From: Umbilicaria muhlenbergii
Taxonomy: Eukaryota > Ascomycota > Lecanoromycetes > Umbilicariales > Umbilicariaceae
Assembly (NCBI GenBank): GCA_000611775.1
Contig: KK106982.1
Span: 6,442,495-6,506,494, forward strand
Direction of reading: 5' to 3'
Length of the DNA: 64,000 bases
Shown here: positions 54,238 through 64,000 of the stretch, piece after piece
Layout: every line of letters starts with the position of its first letter
Position numbering within the stretch: position 1 is the first letter of the stretch
Notes under the pieces: model-generated
What the model saw: only the letters and a program-made list of their open reading frames with translations
Told to the model about the DNA's origin: nothing
The model's database searches: none
Made by a program: the position numbers and the translations under genes

Positions 54238-56457
54238 ATGCCGCCAGGTCATGAACTTCATGGCCGCCAGATTTGGGCCACCCCCACCTCCACGAGCAGC
54301 TCTGTAACCCTACACTGCACGCCGTTCACACTCCCCTCAAGAGGTTTTCTCACCATTGATTCCACTTCGACCTTGACATTGACGCAAAATGCTGTCTTCC
54401 AACCCGAGTGTACCGGGGGAGTTTCGATCAATCCAGTCTCAGGGGGCTCCGCCGTCATCGACCTACGAGATCCGTTTTATGCGTCGACATCACCGCAAAT
54501 CTACGCGATCGCCGCAGCGACAGTTCTTAGTTACATGCTGGTTATCATGCTGTTCATTACACCCCGGACTTTCTTCGTAGGTGGAGCAGGTGGTGGTGGT
54601 GGGTTCCTTGGGCGTCGAGGTATGATCAGTGGGGCTTCTGGGACCACATCGGTCATAGGTGTGGGTAGGAGACCATGGCTACAAAAGGTGGCGGCATTGA
54701 CGGTAGCCGTGTCTTTGACTATCGCAACGGCGGATACTTTCAAGGTCGCAGAGAGGCAATACTACGCGGGCTACCAGGATGCGAGCGCTTTGACCGACGA
54801 AGTCGTTGGGGGCCTCGAAATACGCGTTGTTAGGGTCATATCAGACACTTGCCTCTGGCTCGCGCAAGTCCAGACCCTGATTCGGCTGTTCCCACGCCAT
54901 AAGGAGAAGGTCATCATCAAATGGACTGGATTTGCGCTAATTGTGCTGGATACCATCTTCAGCATTCTTGACAACTTCATGAACAATGCTGGCAGGACAC
55001 GGCCAAGGAGATTTGTAGATGCGATCCCGGCCCTCAGCTACCTTTTCGCGCTCGCCCTCAGCCTACTCTATGCGGCTTGGGTGATCTACTATTCACTGTC
55101 CAAGCGACGGTATGCCTTTTTTCATCCGAAAATGCGGAATATTTGCCTCGTTGCTGTGCTTTCTCTTACAGCTGTCCTGATTCCGGTGGTCTTCTTTGTT
55201 TTGGATATTTCGAAACCTAATGTAGCTGGTTGGGGTGACTATGTGCGTTGGGTGGGCGCGGCGGCAGCAAGTGTTGTAGTATGGGAGTGGGTAGAGCGGA
55301 TAGAGGCATTGGAAAGGGATGAGAGGAAGGACGGCATACTTGGACGGGAGATCTTTGACGGCGACGAAATGCTGGAGGTCACACCATCGGAAGAAGTGAA
55401 TTGGTCCCGCGGCCGCTGCGATCCTGGCACAGGCGGAGGAGCAGGGCATGGTGGAGGTGTCACGACTACAGGATGGGGTGGTATGACAAATGCGGCAAAC
55501 CACGTCTCAAGATCTCGACTGCCACCGCACCAAGGCCACCAACATCGGACTGAAGCTCGAGATAGGCGCCATGCAACTGCAGTCACTGACGTTATGAGAT
55601 CATCGACTGCTCTACATGGCCGCACCCCTACTCCACCGCAAGCGGTGGCTTCTCCTGTAAGTAGGGCCGATACGATGAGTGCTGCGAGCACAGTATACGC
55701 GGTACACTACCACCCAGTCAGCGAGCCGACTCCGTCCGTAGGAACACCATTGAACCCTGGAACTGAAGAGCAACGCAGGGGAAACCAAACCCCGCAGTCG
55801 TCGCTTGAGGGTACGCGGGGTCAAACGAACCATCAAATCAACAACAACCCAAGCAGAGCACCAGTAGAGGCGGAGGCGATCACCCCACAGATCCGGTCAT
55901 CAAGTCGATGGCAGAATGTGACGAATCCCTTCAAAAGACGGCGTGCTTCTCCCCCGCCTGAGGTCTCTGGCGCCACTTCGCGGGCAACAGAGCCTCGACC
56001 ATCCGGCAATATTCAACGGCAACGTCGGCCGGGGTCGTATTCACTTCGTCGGCTTCGTGGCATGAGGGGATCAAGACCTCCTGATGTTCCCTTACCAGTC
56101 ATGGTCATCCCGGCTCAGCCTCGTGGAAGAGTCTGGTCTCCAGCAGTCTCAGAAGATGCCGACGCCATAGCGCCTGGCGCCGAGGCCCCTGTTGACAGCT
56201 CACCCGCAAACGGCGACAAGGCGAAGGGGAAAGCTATTGAGCGGCACGGACCATCTATTGATATTACGCAGGGATCTACCGCAGAACCATCTCCTCCTCC
56301 AGACATATCTGGTATATCATCACCCACTAATGCTACCAATGCCGTGCTGTCTCAGCAAGGACATTTGAGCGTCTTCGAAGAACGCCCCGAGCGAAATCCA
56401 ACTCAACTTCTCAGGCACAGTCCTAATACAAGCTCGGACGAAGTTTCGGAGCTCTGA
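54238..56457 (+). CDS. palH: Ambient-pH sensor PalH/Rim21
   Basis: Seven-transmembrane plasma-membrane sensor of the Pal/Rim alkaline-pH pathway, which signals through the arrestin PalF and ESCRT to the PacC factor. Single exon, 739 aa, within the family's range. Seven hydrophobic segments are visible at about residues 80-102, 143-160, 188-206, 216-240, 256-278, 292-315 and 325-343. Conserved blocks include RVVRVISDTCLWLAQVQTLIR and SYLFALALSLLYAAWVIYYSL. The long C-terminal cytoplasmic tail (from ~345) is Pro/Ser/Thr-rich and poorly ordered, as usual. ATG 54238 is followed by a Ser/Thr-rich luminal part with two Cys (LHCTPF, PECTGG). Confidence 0.88.
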   Translation: MPPGHELHGRQIWATPTSTSSSVTLHCTPFTLPSRGFLTIDSTSTLTLTQNAVFQPECTGGVSINPVSGGSAVIDLRDPFYASTSPQIYAIAAATVLSYMLVIMLFITPRTFFVGGAGGGGGFLGRRGMISGASGTTSVIGVGRRPWLQKVAALTVAVSLTIATADTFKVAERQYYAGYQDASALTDEVVGGLEIRVVRVISDTCLWLAQVQTLIRLFPRHKEKVIIKWTGFALIVLDTIFSILDNFMNNAGRTRPRRFVDAIPALSYLFALALSLLYAAWVIYYSLSKRRYAFFHPKMRNICLVAVLSLTAVLIPVVFFVLDISKPNVAGWGDYVRWVGAAAASVVVWEWVERIEALERDERKDGILGREIFDGDEMLEVTPSEEVNWSRGRCDPGTGGGAGHGGGVTTTGWGGMTNAANHVSRSRLPPHQGHQHRTEARDRRHATAVTDVMRSSTALHGRTPTPPQAVASPVSRADTMSAASTVYAVHYHPVSEPTPSVGTPLNPGTEEQRRGNQTPQSSLEGTRGQTNHQINNNPSRAPVEAEAITPQIRSSSRWQNVTNPFKRRRASPPPEVSGATSRATEPRPSGNIQRQRRPGSYSLRRLRGMRGSRPPDVPLPVMVIPAQPRGRVWSPAVSEDADAIAPGAEAPVDSSPANGDKAKGKAIERHGPSIDITQGSTAEPSPPPDISGISSPTNATNAVLSQQGHLSVFEERPERNPTQLLRHSPNTSSDEVSEL

Positions 56458-57186
56458 GGTACGACAATCAATGGCAGGCAGAGAGTACGGCAGTACTAGG
56501 CATGATCCCTCACATGGCTCTGGCGGAATTTTTAACGACATGCCAACTGCTCAAAGAAAGTCTTCTTTAGATGAAGAGCATCCACATCGGGTCCGGCCAC
56601 CGGAGGGCTAGTGTTATGGGGTGATCGTTCGACAGCTACAGGTACGGTAGCCTTCTATGATTCGTACGACTCTGTACAGTTCGGAGGGTGTTCGTGTAGT
56701 TTACAATACATCTATATACTCTAGCGTGGAGTTGGGCGGCAGGGGTGTTTGGCTACCATGTGAGAGGAACCAGTGTATGATCGGACGGCTATCAAGACAT
56801 TTAGCAGGCTCAAGCCGCTAGTTATGTCTATATTAGATACAGTCTTAAAATCCTTGGTTCCATTGATCCTGCTCATGTCACGAATCTCAACATGTTAGTG
56901 CATCACAGAATCTGGGAACACAGTAAATTCCGGTCTTCACCGGGCGCTGGCTTGGGTTGCGCTTTCTTTGAGCGGCATTCGCTCGCCATAGGTAGTCGGA
57001 GAGAATGATGACTGTACCCGCAGATAGTCGTGATAGTCTACTAGATCTACAATGCTTGGCAACGGGAGGTTTCTATTCTTAACGCCGATATAGCTGTCAG
57101 GCAACAACAGAAGCCGCGTTCAGTGCCATGATATATTTCCTTCCACTACCGCTGACCTCACGCAAGCTAAGGCAATTCCTGTGAAC
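56458..57186. other. Intergenic region between palH and the F-box gene
   Basis: No supported gene or structure. Confidence 0.5.
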
Positions 57187-59019
57187 ATGGCCCACCAGAA
57201 CATTAATGCAAACATGTTCGATCGAGGCATCCACCGAGCCGACACCGGTTCGTATGACAACGAGGGGGCTCAGGTTGTCCCGTTACCATTAAACCTGATA
57301 GCTTTGATAATATCCTACGTACATAAATCCAACCCATCTGCTGCTCTACTCTGACTGACAGGCTTAATACTTCTTCTAGCTTGATCAACCCGCCGACTTA
57401 GCCCGCGCTTGCCGCACTTGCCGTGTACTACATTACATGACATTACCTCAGCTATACTCGAACGTTTCACTACACTCGTATGATTACATTCGATACTCGC
57501 CCCTTACTGGCCGGGCGGAAGGGTGCGGGGGTGCAAGCCCCTTCTCCATGGGACTGAACGGCCTGGTCACTAGAAATGTTGCTGGGTATGTGAGGAAGTT
57601 CAGGCTTTGGGGAGAGTTCAAAGAGTATGACTTGGAGGAGTGCGCAAAAGTTGGGAGGGTGCCAGATGGGAGTATGATGTTGAATTGCTTGGTGAGGGCA
57701 GCAGTGGAGAAGATGGGAGTACTTGAAAGTTTCAGGTACGATGATACTTGACACGGGCTGACAGTCGTGGACCGGATTCTGACAACACCAGTTGGGAGCT
57801 GAATACCAAGATGCTGCCGACTGTCTGGCAAGGACTTGCGCAGAAACAAACCCTAAGGTCTCTTGCTGTCAAGTTTCCTTCTGTGCGCCTGCCTCGCCCT
57901 ACTGTTTTGGTGCCACCCATCCCCACTCTGCAATCACTCAAGATTACCGACATCGATCCATTATGCTATCCTGACGACATATCTCTTCTCCTGCTTGAGT
58001 CGAAAAGACTTCAAGATCTAACGCTGCACTGGAACCCACGGATGCGCAATGATCGTGAGCCCAGCGTATCTCTTCACGCTTACTTTGGGAGGCTCCTCGC
58101 TCGTGAGCACACCCTTGCCTTGAAGAGTGTTACGTTTGCCAACTTATACGCCACAAATAATGGGGGTTTTGATGAGGTTTTGGATCCGAAAACGCTGAAA
58201 GAAATTACTTTTATCAACAGCATGGGAGGTGCAGGCGACAGTGGAGACACCGCATTCATCGATCTCAGCTGGGCCATGCACTCACACAAGCAAACCCCGA
58301 GTCCAACGATGGTACGCGGAGACAAGATTTCAAGGTTGTATATCGAGTTTCTTGGAAGCAGCACCGGCATCGAGAGGTATTATCTCATTGGTGCAACACA
58401 ACCTTGCGAAAAGCAGAGCAACGGTCATCACGTTCGAACTCCATCTGATACCGCAACTTTGTATCCATCTACTCCGGTGGTGAGCACACCTAGTACTCCA
58501 ATTGATCCTACTGCGATCAGTTTAGGCAAAGAGTATATTGATGTCGTCTGCAAAAATCACGGCTCGACCCTTCGGCATCTTCTCTTTAAACCTCAGTGGC
58601 GCCTCTCATCTGAAGATCTGGCCCGATTAGTTCGCTGCTGTCCTAATCTCGAACAGCTCGGCATTGGTGTGGAAGTTGCTAATATCGAGATGTTATGCCT
58701 CCTTATTCCTTTCCTGCCAAAACTTTCCGCCCTCCGCATTCTAGGTGATCCACACAACGGAGCTTTCGCGGAAGCTTTGAAACAGTGCGGCGATGATGCT
58801 TTTTGTGAGAGCAATTTGGGACCCGGATTGGCGAAGCCAGAATACAGCCGGTTGCGTTGGTTAGGGCTGGGGGACCTGGTCTTCCAAATCAAGGGATTGG
58901 TAATGTCAGATGAGGTGGATAAGAACGGAGAAAAGATTCTCATAAGGGAGGTTACGAGGGCGAGTAGAGAGGATGTGCAACATGTTGAGATCTGGGGGTT
59001 GGACTCGTTGGAGGTTTGA
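57187..59019 (+). CDS. F-box/LRR-like protein (3 exons)
   Basis: Likely substrate-recruiting subunit of an SCF ubiquitin ligase. Exons 57187-57318, 57380-57735 and 57792-59019 total 1716 nt, giving 571 aa. The F-box-like segment (LPLNLIALIISY joined to LDQPADLARACRTCRVLHY, ~33-63) is restored only by the first splice. The second splice restores ESFSWELNTKMLPTVWQGLA. The rest shows irregular leucine-rich units (LQSLKITDIDPL, LQDLTLHWNP, LKEITFINS, LEQLGIGVEV, LSALRILGDP), as in many fungal F-box proteins. The substrate is unknown. Confidence 0.78.
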
Positions 59020-59938
59020 TCTGTCGGTATCCGAAGGCTTTTTACCTGGATTCCAAACATTCAGCCTCCCACGATACTACCGGCACTCGTGGGACCACGA
59101 ACAGCCGAGGATTTGCCCAACAGGCATGAAGCAGGACGCTCGACCGACTTGTGCACTAAGCTATCGACAAAACGTGAGAAAGTGACACTCCACATCCGGC
59201 TTTCAGGACAAAGTTAAATCCGTTAATGTACGATAACTTATCCAACCTCTCGAGGATTGTGTTGTATCAGCACGCGTTCCCTTCAGTTCTTCTATTGCTA
59301 CGATTGGAATAGTCTCTTGTTCGGATGGGCCGCAAGAATCAACCGTTAGGAACCTTTGTTCAAGCCAGAATAGCGGCAATATCCCCACCCTGCTGAGCAT
59401 CTACGCAGAGGCAAAGTCAGGACGCTCGACACTCTCCTCAATCATGTAACGCTAAACGCGAAGTGGCCTGTACAGATATCATACTCTCAAGGATCTAGTC
59501 TAATCAGCCAGGTCCATCACGAACGTTACAGTACTTCTCTTGGACCACAGCCGAAGCATCTTTAAAGTCAAGGATCTATGACCTCTCGTCCATTGAATCA
59601 AGCCGAACCCCATCAAGCTGGCTGTGGATAAGAGCACAATGACGATTCTTGTCGGCTGGTCTCTCATCGCATGGCCCGATCACTCAGCTATCGGAGGACT
59701 TCGTACCTAAGAACACAAGCTTGTATCTGGATCATCAGAGCCAACAAGTCGATTGTTCGACTTCAGAGATACCAACATCTCCACTAACGAATTCATCAAA
59801 ACTGAAATCTAAAGCAAGTTTTCCCGCGACTGGTGACATGCTTCACCAATGTCATGTGCAGGCTACGCTTCCGTAAATACCCATGCTTCTGCCAAAGTCA
59901 CCTGTCATTGAAGGTCGCCTCAAGCTCCCCTGTCACTG
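59020..59938. other. Intergenic region downstream of the F-box gene
   Basis: No gene supported. Confidence 0.45.
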
Positions 59939-60591
59939 ATGCGCCTCCACTTCCATGAACCGAACCATGTCCCTGGCATGTCCATCAAAGACCGTCCCCG
60001 TTGCCCTAACCCTAGAGTCCTCGGACACACACCCCGGTCAGCCTCTTCGAAATCCCATCCCTTGGTTGTACTTGCGCACTCATGTTGCAACCTCTCGTAC
60101 CACAACACTAGTCTCCCGTCAACGAGCTGGACATTGACCTTCCTGCTACCATCGCCGGCACGTGGTTTAACCTTCCGCCGTCCCTTTATCTTCGCGTCCT
60201 TTCCCTCACCAGCCCGTAGCTCCATCTTTCAAGGAATTCTTGGCGGGAACTGGATGAGAATTCGTAGGGGTGGTGTATGAAGGGTGATGATGCCGTGAGC
60301 CAAAAGTTCTCTTCTTTGCGGTGTTTCAAGGAAACGAAACAAGTTAGATTGGTGAGCAGGTAGGTTTTCGGGTCCTTGCAATACAATGGCGGTATACTGG
60401 CGGCGCTGAAGGGGTATCTGGGTTTGAAAGGTCTTCTACGCGGCGGGCTACTTGATCGTATTTATGATGGGCAAAATGAGGGGGGCGCTTCTGGTACTTG
60501 GTGGGTCGACTGTGCGTCGGTCGATTACATGAGAGCATGCGAGGAAAGGCGCTGGTCTGACATGACAGCGCCAAAGCACCAGAGCGTTTGA
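59939..60591 (+). pseudogene. Possible broken gene of unknown family
   Basis: Scattered coding-like pieces in different plus frames: NELDIDLPATIAGTWFNLPPSLYLRVLSLTSP near 60117-60216 (split here: NELDIDLPATIAGTW, FNLPPSLYLRVLSL), a piece reading FKEFLAGTG before a TGA near 60255, and MQYNGGILAALKGYLGLKG to the stop at 60589. They cannot be joined without passing stops or guessing splice sites. It may be a degraded gene or a multi-exon gene I failed to resolve. No family recognised. Confidence 0.25.
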
Positions 60592-60812
60592 CGAAAAGAC
60601 TTCCTTGTCAAGTAGGTATCATTTCAATAGAGTATTCCGACCGATCCGCTCAAACCGCTCGAAGACACTAGGGACTGGCGACAGTGTAGTGCAGAACGCC
60701 TCTAAGATGCCCATTTGCACCTGCCCCGAAGAGGAAAGTATACAAGCAGAGAACTTGCATGGAACGATGGCTAAATGAATGACCTCCGCTCTTACAACTC
60801 AACGTCGTGCTC

Positions 60813-62464
60813 TTATCTATCTTTCTTCTCTTCATGTCCCACATCCACATACCCATCCAGCTCCTCCGGCCCCCCATCTCCATCTCCACCCCCAACCGCA
60901 GTCCCATTCGCCCCTCCCGGCACCGCCTTATCCCCCATCCCCTCACTCTGCCCCTGCCCCGGCCCCATCCCCGCCGCCACCGCCGTCCCACCCACGCCCC
61001 CCTCCACCATCTCGACATCCTCATCCTCATCCTCATAATCACTCCTGACATCCTTGACCTTACTCCGAAAAACAATATTGAACGCGATCCGGACAATCAA
61101 AAACAGCCAGAAGAGATTGATCGACTGCAGACAGGCCAAGAGGGCGAAGGTGATGATCTGGCTGATCCAGCATTTGTACTGTTGGGACTCCCAGTCGAGT
61201 TCGTAGGGGCCGACGGTGGCGAATTTGGTGAGGGTGGCGAAGAGGATGCAGAGGTTGATGTAGTGGCGCAGGTAGACCCAGATGCCGATGAAGAGGCTGA
61301 AGTAGGGGACGACGATGGGGGAGTCGACGTAGTTGAGCGTTTTGGACGTCTAGCCAGAAGAGACGGCAGTCAGCATTCACCCTGTCTGTCTTGGAACAAT
61401 GCCGGTTGGACGGGCGAAAAGGCCACCCACGGCAAGGAAAAAATCACTAATGTCATGCGTGATATAAACCGCCAGCCCCATGTACGTAAAATGGAAGCGA
61501 TAGCTCAACCAGATCAACGCGAGCGTAACCACATGATGCCCCACCAACTCCCGGAAATCCTTCCGCGGCTTCTCCAGCTGCAGCATCAGCACTATCGCCT
61601 GCTGCGCCCAATAACTCGCCTGCAGCAAATAATACGCCTTGAAGCACCCCTCGTGCGTCCGGTGCGGGTATTCCTCGAACATGCCCGTCGTGTCGAAATA
61701 CCAGACCGGGGTCCGCGCCATCACGAACAGCCCGTAGGGCCCGAAGACGAGGAAATACAACGCCGTGTAGAACTGTTCCATAAAGCGCGACTGCTTGGCG
61801 CGGGAATGGATCCCGGCCCGGATGGCGAGCGGGCGGATGAGGCGCTGCATGAGGAACTCCCGCGTGAACGAGAGCACGACGATGTAGAAGGCCACGAAGG
61901 CGAAATCACGGGGGCCCTTGCCGTAGTGGGTTGGGGCGCCGGGGTGGCGGGCGTGGGCGGGGATGAGCGGGTCGGTGGCGGGGAGGGGGTAGGAGAGGAA
62001 GATGGCGCTGTGGAGAGGGTTGGCGGAGGTGGGGTTGATGGTGTAGGCGAGGAGGAGGAGGACGGTTAGGATGAGTGGGTTGACCCATGTGTGTCGGAAG
62101 GAGAGGTCTTGCCAGCGGCGGAAGAGGCTGCGCGCTTTTCGTCGCTTGGAGGGAGGGCGGGAGGGGCGGGAGTGGGAGTTGCGCTGAGGGAAGTGGTTAG
62201 CACAGGTAGTGGCGGTAGGAGTACGGTGGGAGCGGGGTGAGAGGGAGGACGCACGGGTGTGAGGGGTGGGGAGTCGATGGTCGGCATCGGCTGGAGAGTC
62301 GAGACTGCGGGCGCGCTGGTATCACCTCTGATCTCTGCGCCTAGGCCGCTGGATGGCCGTCGGGGGCGGGGCATTTTATCTTTGGAGCGGGACGCAGTGC
62401 TGTCGCTTTTGGGCCGGTCTCGAGAGGAGAGGTCGGGGAATGGTTCGAGGGTCGTGGCCGACAT
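60813..62464 (-). CDS. LAG1: Ceramide synthase (Lag1/Lac1 family)
   Basis: ER membrane acyl-CoA-dependent ceramide synthase. Minus-strand exons 62464-62255, 62183-61431 and 61349-60813 are all multiples of three and give 499 aa. Multiple membrane segments begin at VNPLILTVLLLLAYTI. The TLC/Lag motif is present: GHHVVTLALIWLSY (the HH near residue 283), then YITHDISDFFLA (HD near 313), both needed for catalysis in the family. The second splice joins FFLA to TSKTLNYVDSP, removing a Gly/Arg-rich read-through. The C-terminus is acidic then Gly-rich (DYEDEDEDVEMVEGG), encoded by G-rich sequence. The first exon boundary (LTP joined to RNSHSRP) is less certain. Confidence 0.88.
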
Positions 62465-62899
62465 GGGGTGAGGGCTGGTGTTCACTGTCGGGGTGCGACT
62501 GCCCTGTTCCCACTTGGTCGTGTGCGGGTCGACTTAAATGAACTTGAGTTGCAGGGATGAGCTCTTGGTCAGCTTGTGCGGCGCGGCGTCTTCTGGCAGG
62601 AGCAGCGGCGAGATGGAGGCACAGCTGCTAATGAGATGGGCGCACATGCCATGCTCTCAGGCTCACATGTGAAGCTGAGCCTGAGGCTGTGGGGTGCAGG
62701 CCAGTAGCATCGGGCAATCGCTGTCGAGCGTTCGCCAAAATAGTGTAAATCCCGACAACGATGCACAACTCCCGCCAAGCCCTCACATGACTTGTGCACG
62801 AGAGATGCAGCTTGATGATTACTCGGACATGCACGCTGACTCTCTTGACCTGTTTTGATCATGACAAAAGAGTAAAGGCACATCGTTGCGCTGGCCTGT
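62465..62899. other. Intergenic region between VPS38-like gene and LAG1
   Basis: 435 bp; holds the LAG1 promoter and the 3' end of the VPS38-like transcript. Nothing specific seen. Confidence 0.45.
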
Positions 62900-64000
62900 T
62901 CATCGCGCCTCCCTACGGAACGCATTCGTCCGCAATGACGGCGTTCTTCCTAAAGGAGACTTTCCTAATCTCACCGACCCGTTGCCGCCGTCATATTTCA
63001 CCGTCCCATCTAGACTCAGCCTCCCCAGATCCAGAGTCGGCCTCTCCATGTCCTTTCCCACAACGCCATGTTTCCCCTTCCCCACGTCTATGCCCTTGTC
63101 CCGGTCTATACTGTCCGCACTGCTATCCCTTGAGGAACTAGCCCTGCTACCGCCGCCCAATCCCCGAATCCCACCTATCTTCCTTGCTGGTAGCTCCCCT
63201 TTCCCTGAACTAAGTACGTAGAGCAAGTACTTGAGGTTCGGCAATGTATGCCGCTGATCCACCATTCTCAAGCCCTGCCTGCTCATCAGGAGCTCGATGT
63301 TGGTGTTCAGTAAGAACACGCCGAACTCGAAGCGGTACTGTACCTGACCTTTCTGGTAGAGCGGGAAGGTCCGTTGCGCTTCCGGCACAGTAATGGTAAT
63401 TGGGTCTTTGATCTGGCTGCGGGAAGAACACGGCGTCATGGGATACGGAAGAGGGGTGCTGAGATAGAACGACAGCAGTTGGACAAGATGCGCGACCATA
63501 CCGAGGGCGGCCGCCGTTGTTTCTTCGCTTGGCGACGATGTCGACTTGAAGTTCGAGTTGGAAAGAGGGAGAGAACGGATCGTGAAAGCGAGGGTCCTAC
63601 CTTCGATGGGTTCAATGGGGTAAATGCGCATCAGGTCTTCGCAGATGCGCCGGATTTGACCCTGCAATTCGGCCGTCATGGTGCGCACGAGGCCCGTAGA
63701 GGTGGCGAGCTTGGTCTCGGCAGACGACAAGTGGGAGGCCGCTTTCTCCTGGGTGTTGGTGCCGGTGGCCATGGCTGCGCGGCGGGCTTCAAGGCTAGAT
63801 AGCAGGTCGGCGCGGCGCTTTTGTGCCCATTTCAACTGTCTCTGAGAGCTAGAGACGGCGCGTTGGGTAGATGCAAAGGACTCGCGGCTTTTCGAGACAG
63901 AGTTTATGGTGGTTAATTCTTCCTGGTGCTTTTCTAGCAGAGCATTGATCTGAGAAGCGAGCTTTTCTCGTGTCGCTAATGCGTCCTGAATGCAGTCATC
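62900..64000 (-). CDS. Vps38/UVRAG/Atg14-family PI3-kinase complex subunit (partial)
   Basis: The gene runs off the right edge; the stop is at 62900. This family forms part of the Vps34 PI3-kinase complex in endosomal sorting or autophagy. The visible part starts in a coiled coil (continuing open to 64000, KLASQINALLEKHQEELTTI), then QGQIRRICEDLMRIYPIEPI, TLAFTIRSLPLSNSNF, LGMVAHLVQLLSFYLSTPLPYP, YRFEFGVFLLNTNIELLMSRQG and LPNLKYLLYVLSSG, blocks usual in the fungal Vps38/UVRAG branch. A variable Gly/Ser/Arg-rich tail follows. The N-terminal C2-like part, if present, lies outside the window, so Vps38 versus Atg14 is not fully settled. Confidence 0.75.
   Translation of the reverse strand, partial: DDCIQDALATREKLASQINALLEKHQEELTTINSVSKSRESFASTQRAVSSSQRQLKWAQKRRADLLSSLEARRAAMATGTNTQEKAASHLSSAETKLATSTGLVRTMTAELQGQIRRICEDLMRIYPIEPIEGRTLAFTIRSLPLSNSNFKSTSSPSEETTAAALGMVAHLVQLLSFYLSTPLPYPMTPCSSRSQIKDPITITVPEAQRTFPLYQKGQVQYRFEFGVFLLNTNIELLMSRQGLRMVDQRHTLPNLKYLLYVLSSGKGELPARKIGGIRGLGGGSRASSSRDSSADSIDRDKGIDVGKGKHGVVGKDMERPTLDLGRLSLDGTVKYDGGNGSVRLGKSPLGRTPSLRTNAFRREAR

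Noticed and set aside
1-64000. tRNA, rRNA or CRISPR arrays
   Set aside because: I searched by eye for B-box-like GGTTCGA words and regular spaced repeats; none formed a plausible tRNA or array. A covariance-model scan would settle tRNAs.

Overview
The window looks like nuclear DNA of a filamentous ascomycete (Pezizomycotina, probably a Dothideomycete). Genes have 0-3 short introns of about 50-85 nt with GT...AG ends. The recognisable genes are typical of such fungi: MGM1, a bZIP factor, EHD3, ELG1, UTP8, MHR1, RRB1, the septation GTPase SPG1/TEM1, palH/RIM21, a LAG1 ceramide synthase and a VPS38/UVRAG-type protein. I placed exons by hand from splice signals, frame and family knowledge. Where total exon length is divisible by three, I used that as support.

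Layout. 0.6-5.2 kb: a GNAT acetyltransferase and the mitochondrial dynamin MGM1. 5.2-9.9 kb: gene-poor, with a degenerate 163-bp tandem array, a 741-bp MITE-like element with terminal inverted repeats and a 6-bp target duplication, and minisatellites. 9.9-31 kb: a dense housekeeping block with a CREB/ATF bZIP, EHD3, a divergent mitochondrial ribosomal pair (uL4m and mL38) sharing a 150-bp promoter, a divergent pair ELG1/UTP8, MHR1 (mL67), and a large C2H2 transcription factor. 31-36 kb: a 5-kb stretch with no gene I can support and one 31-nt palindrome. 36-40.6 kb: a low-complexity hypothetical gene, RRB1 and SPG1.

41.9-53.0 kb is the most unusual part. It holds six consecutive plus-strand loci, here called L1-L6, that I cannot assign to any known family. 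They combine tiny introns with charged coiled-coil, proline-rich tandem-repeat or histidine-rich proteins. L5 and L6 are clear paralogs: both have a 61-nt first exon, a 68-nt first intron, an N-terminal myristoylation-type start and the same C-terminal ending. Both carry in-frame TAG codons before the conserved C-terminal part. L2 and L3 also have stops inside otherwise open repeat or coiled-coil frames. L4-L6 share promoter sequence. This looks like a lineage-specific, locally duplicated family that is partly decaying or uses unusual expression.

54-64 kb returns to conserved genes: palH/RIM21 (ambient pH sensing), an F-box/LRR-like gene, a possible gene remnant, LAG1, and a VPS38/UVRAG-type gene cut by the right edge.

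Five genes (MGM1, EHD3, uL4m, mL38, MHR1) encode nuclear-encoded mitochondrial proteins. Several genes show a switch in coding-strand composition from C-rich to G-rich from 5' to 3'. Two runs of N (12377-12421 and 36250-36265) lie in the resulting polypyrimidine tracts.
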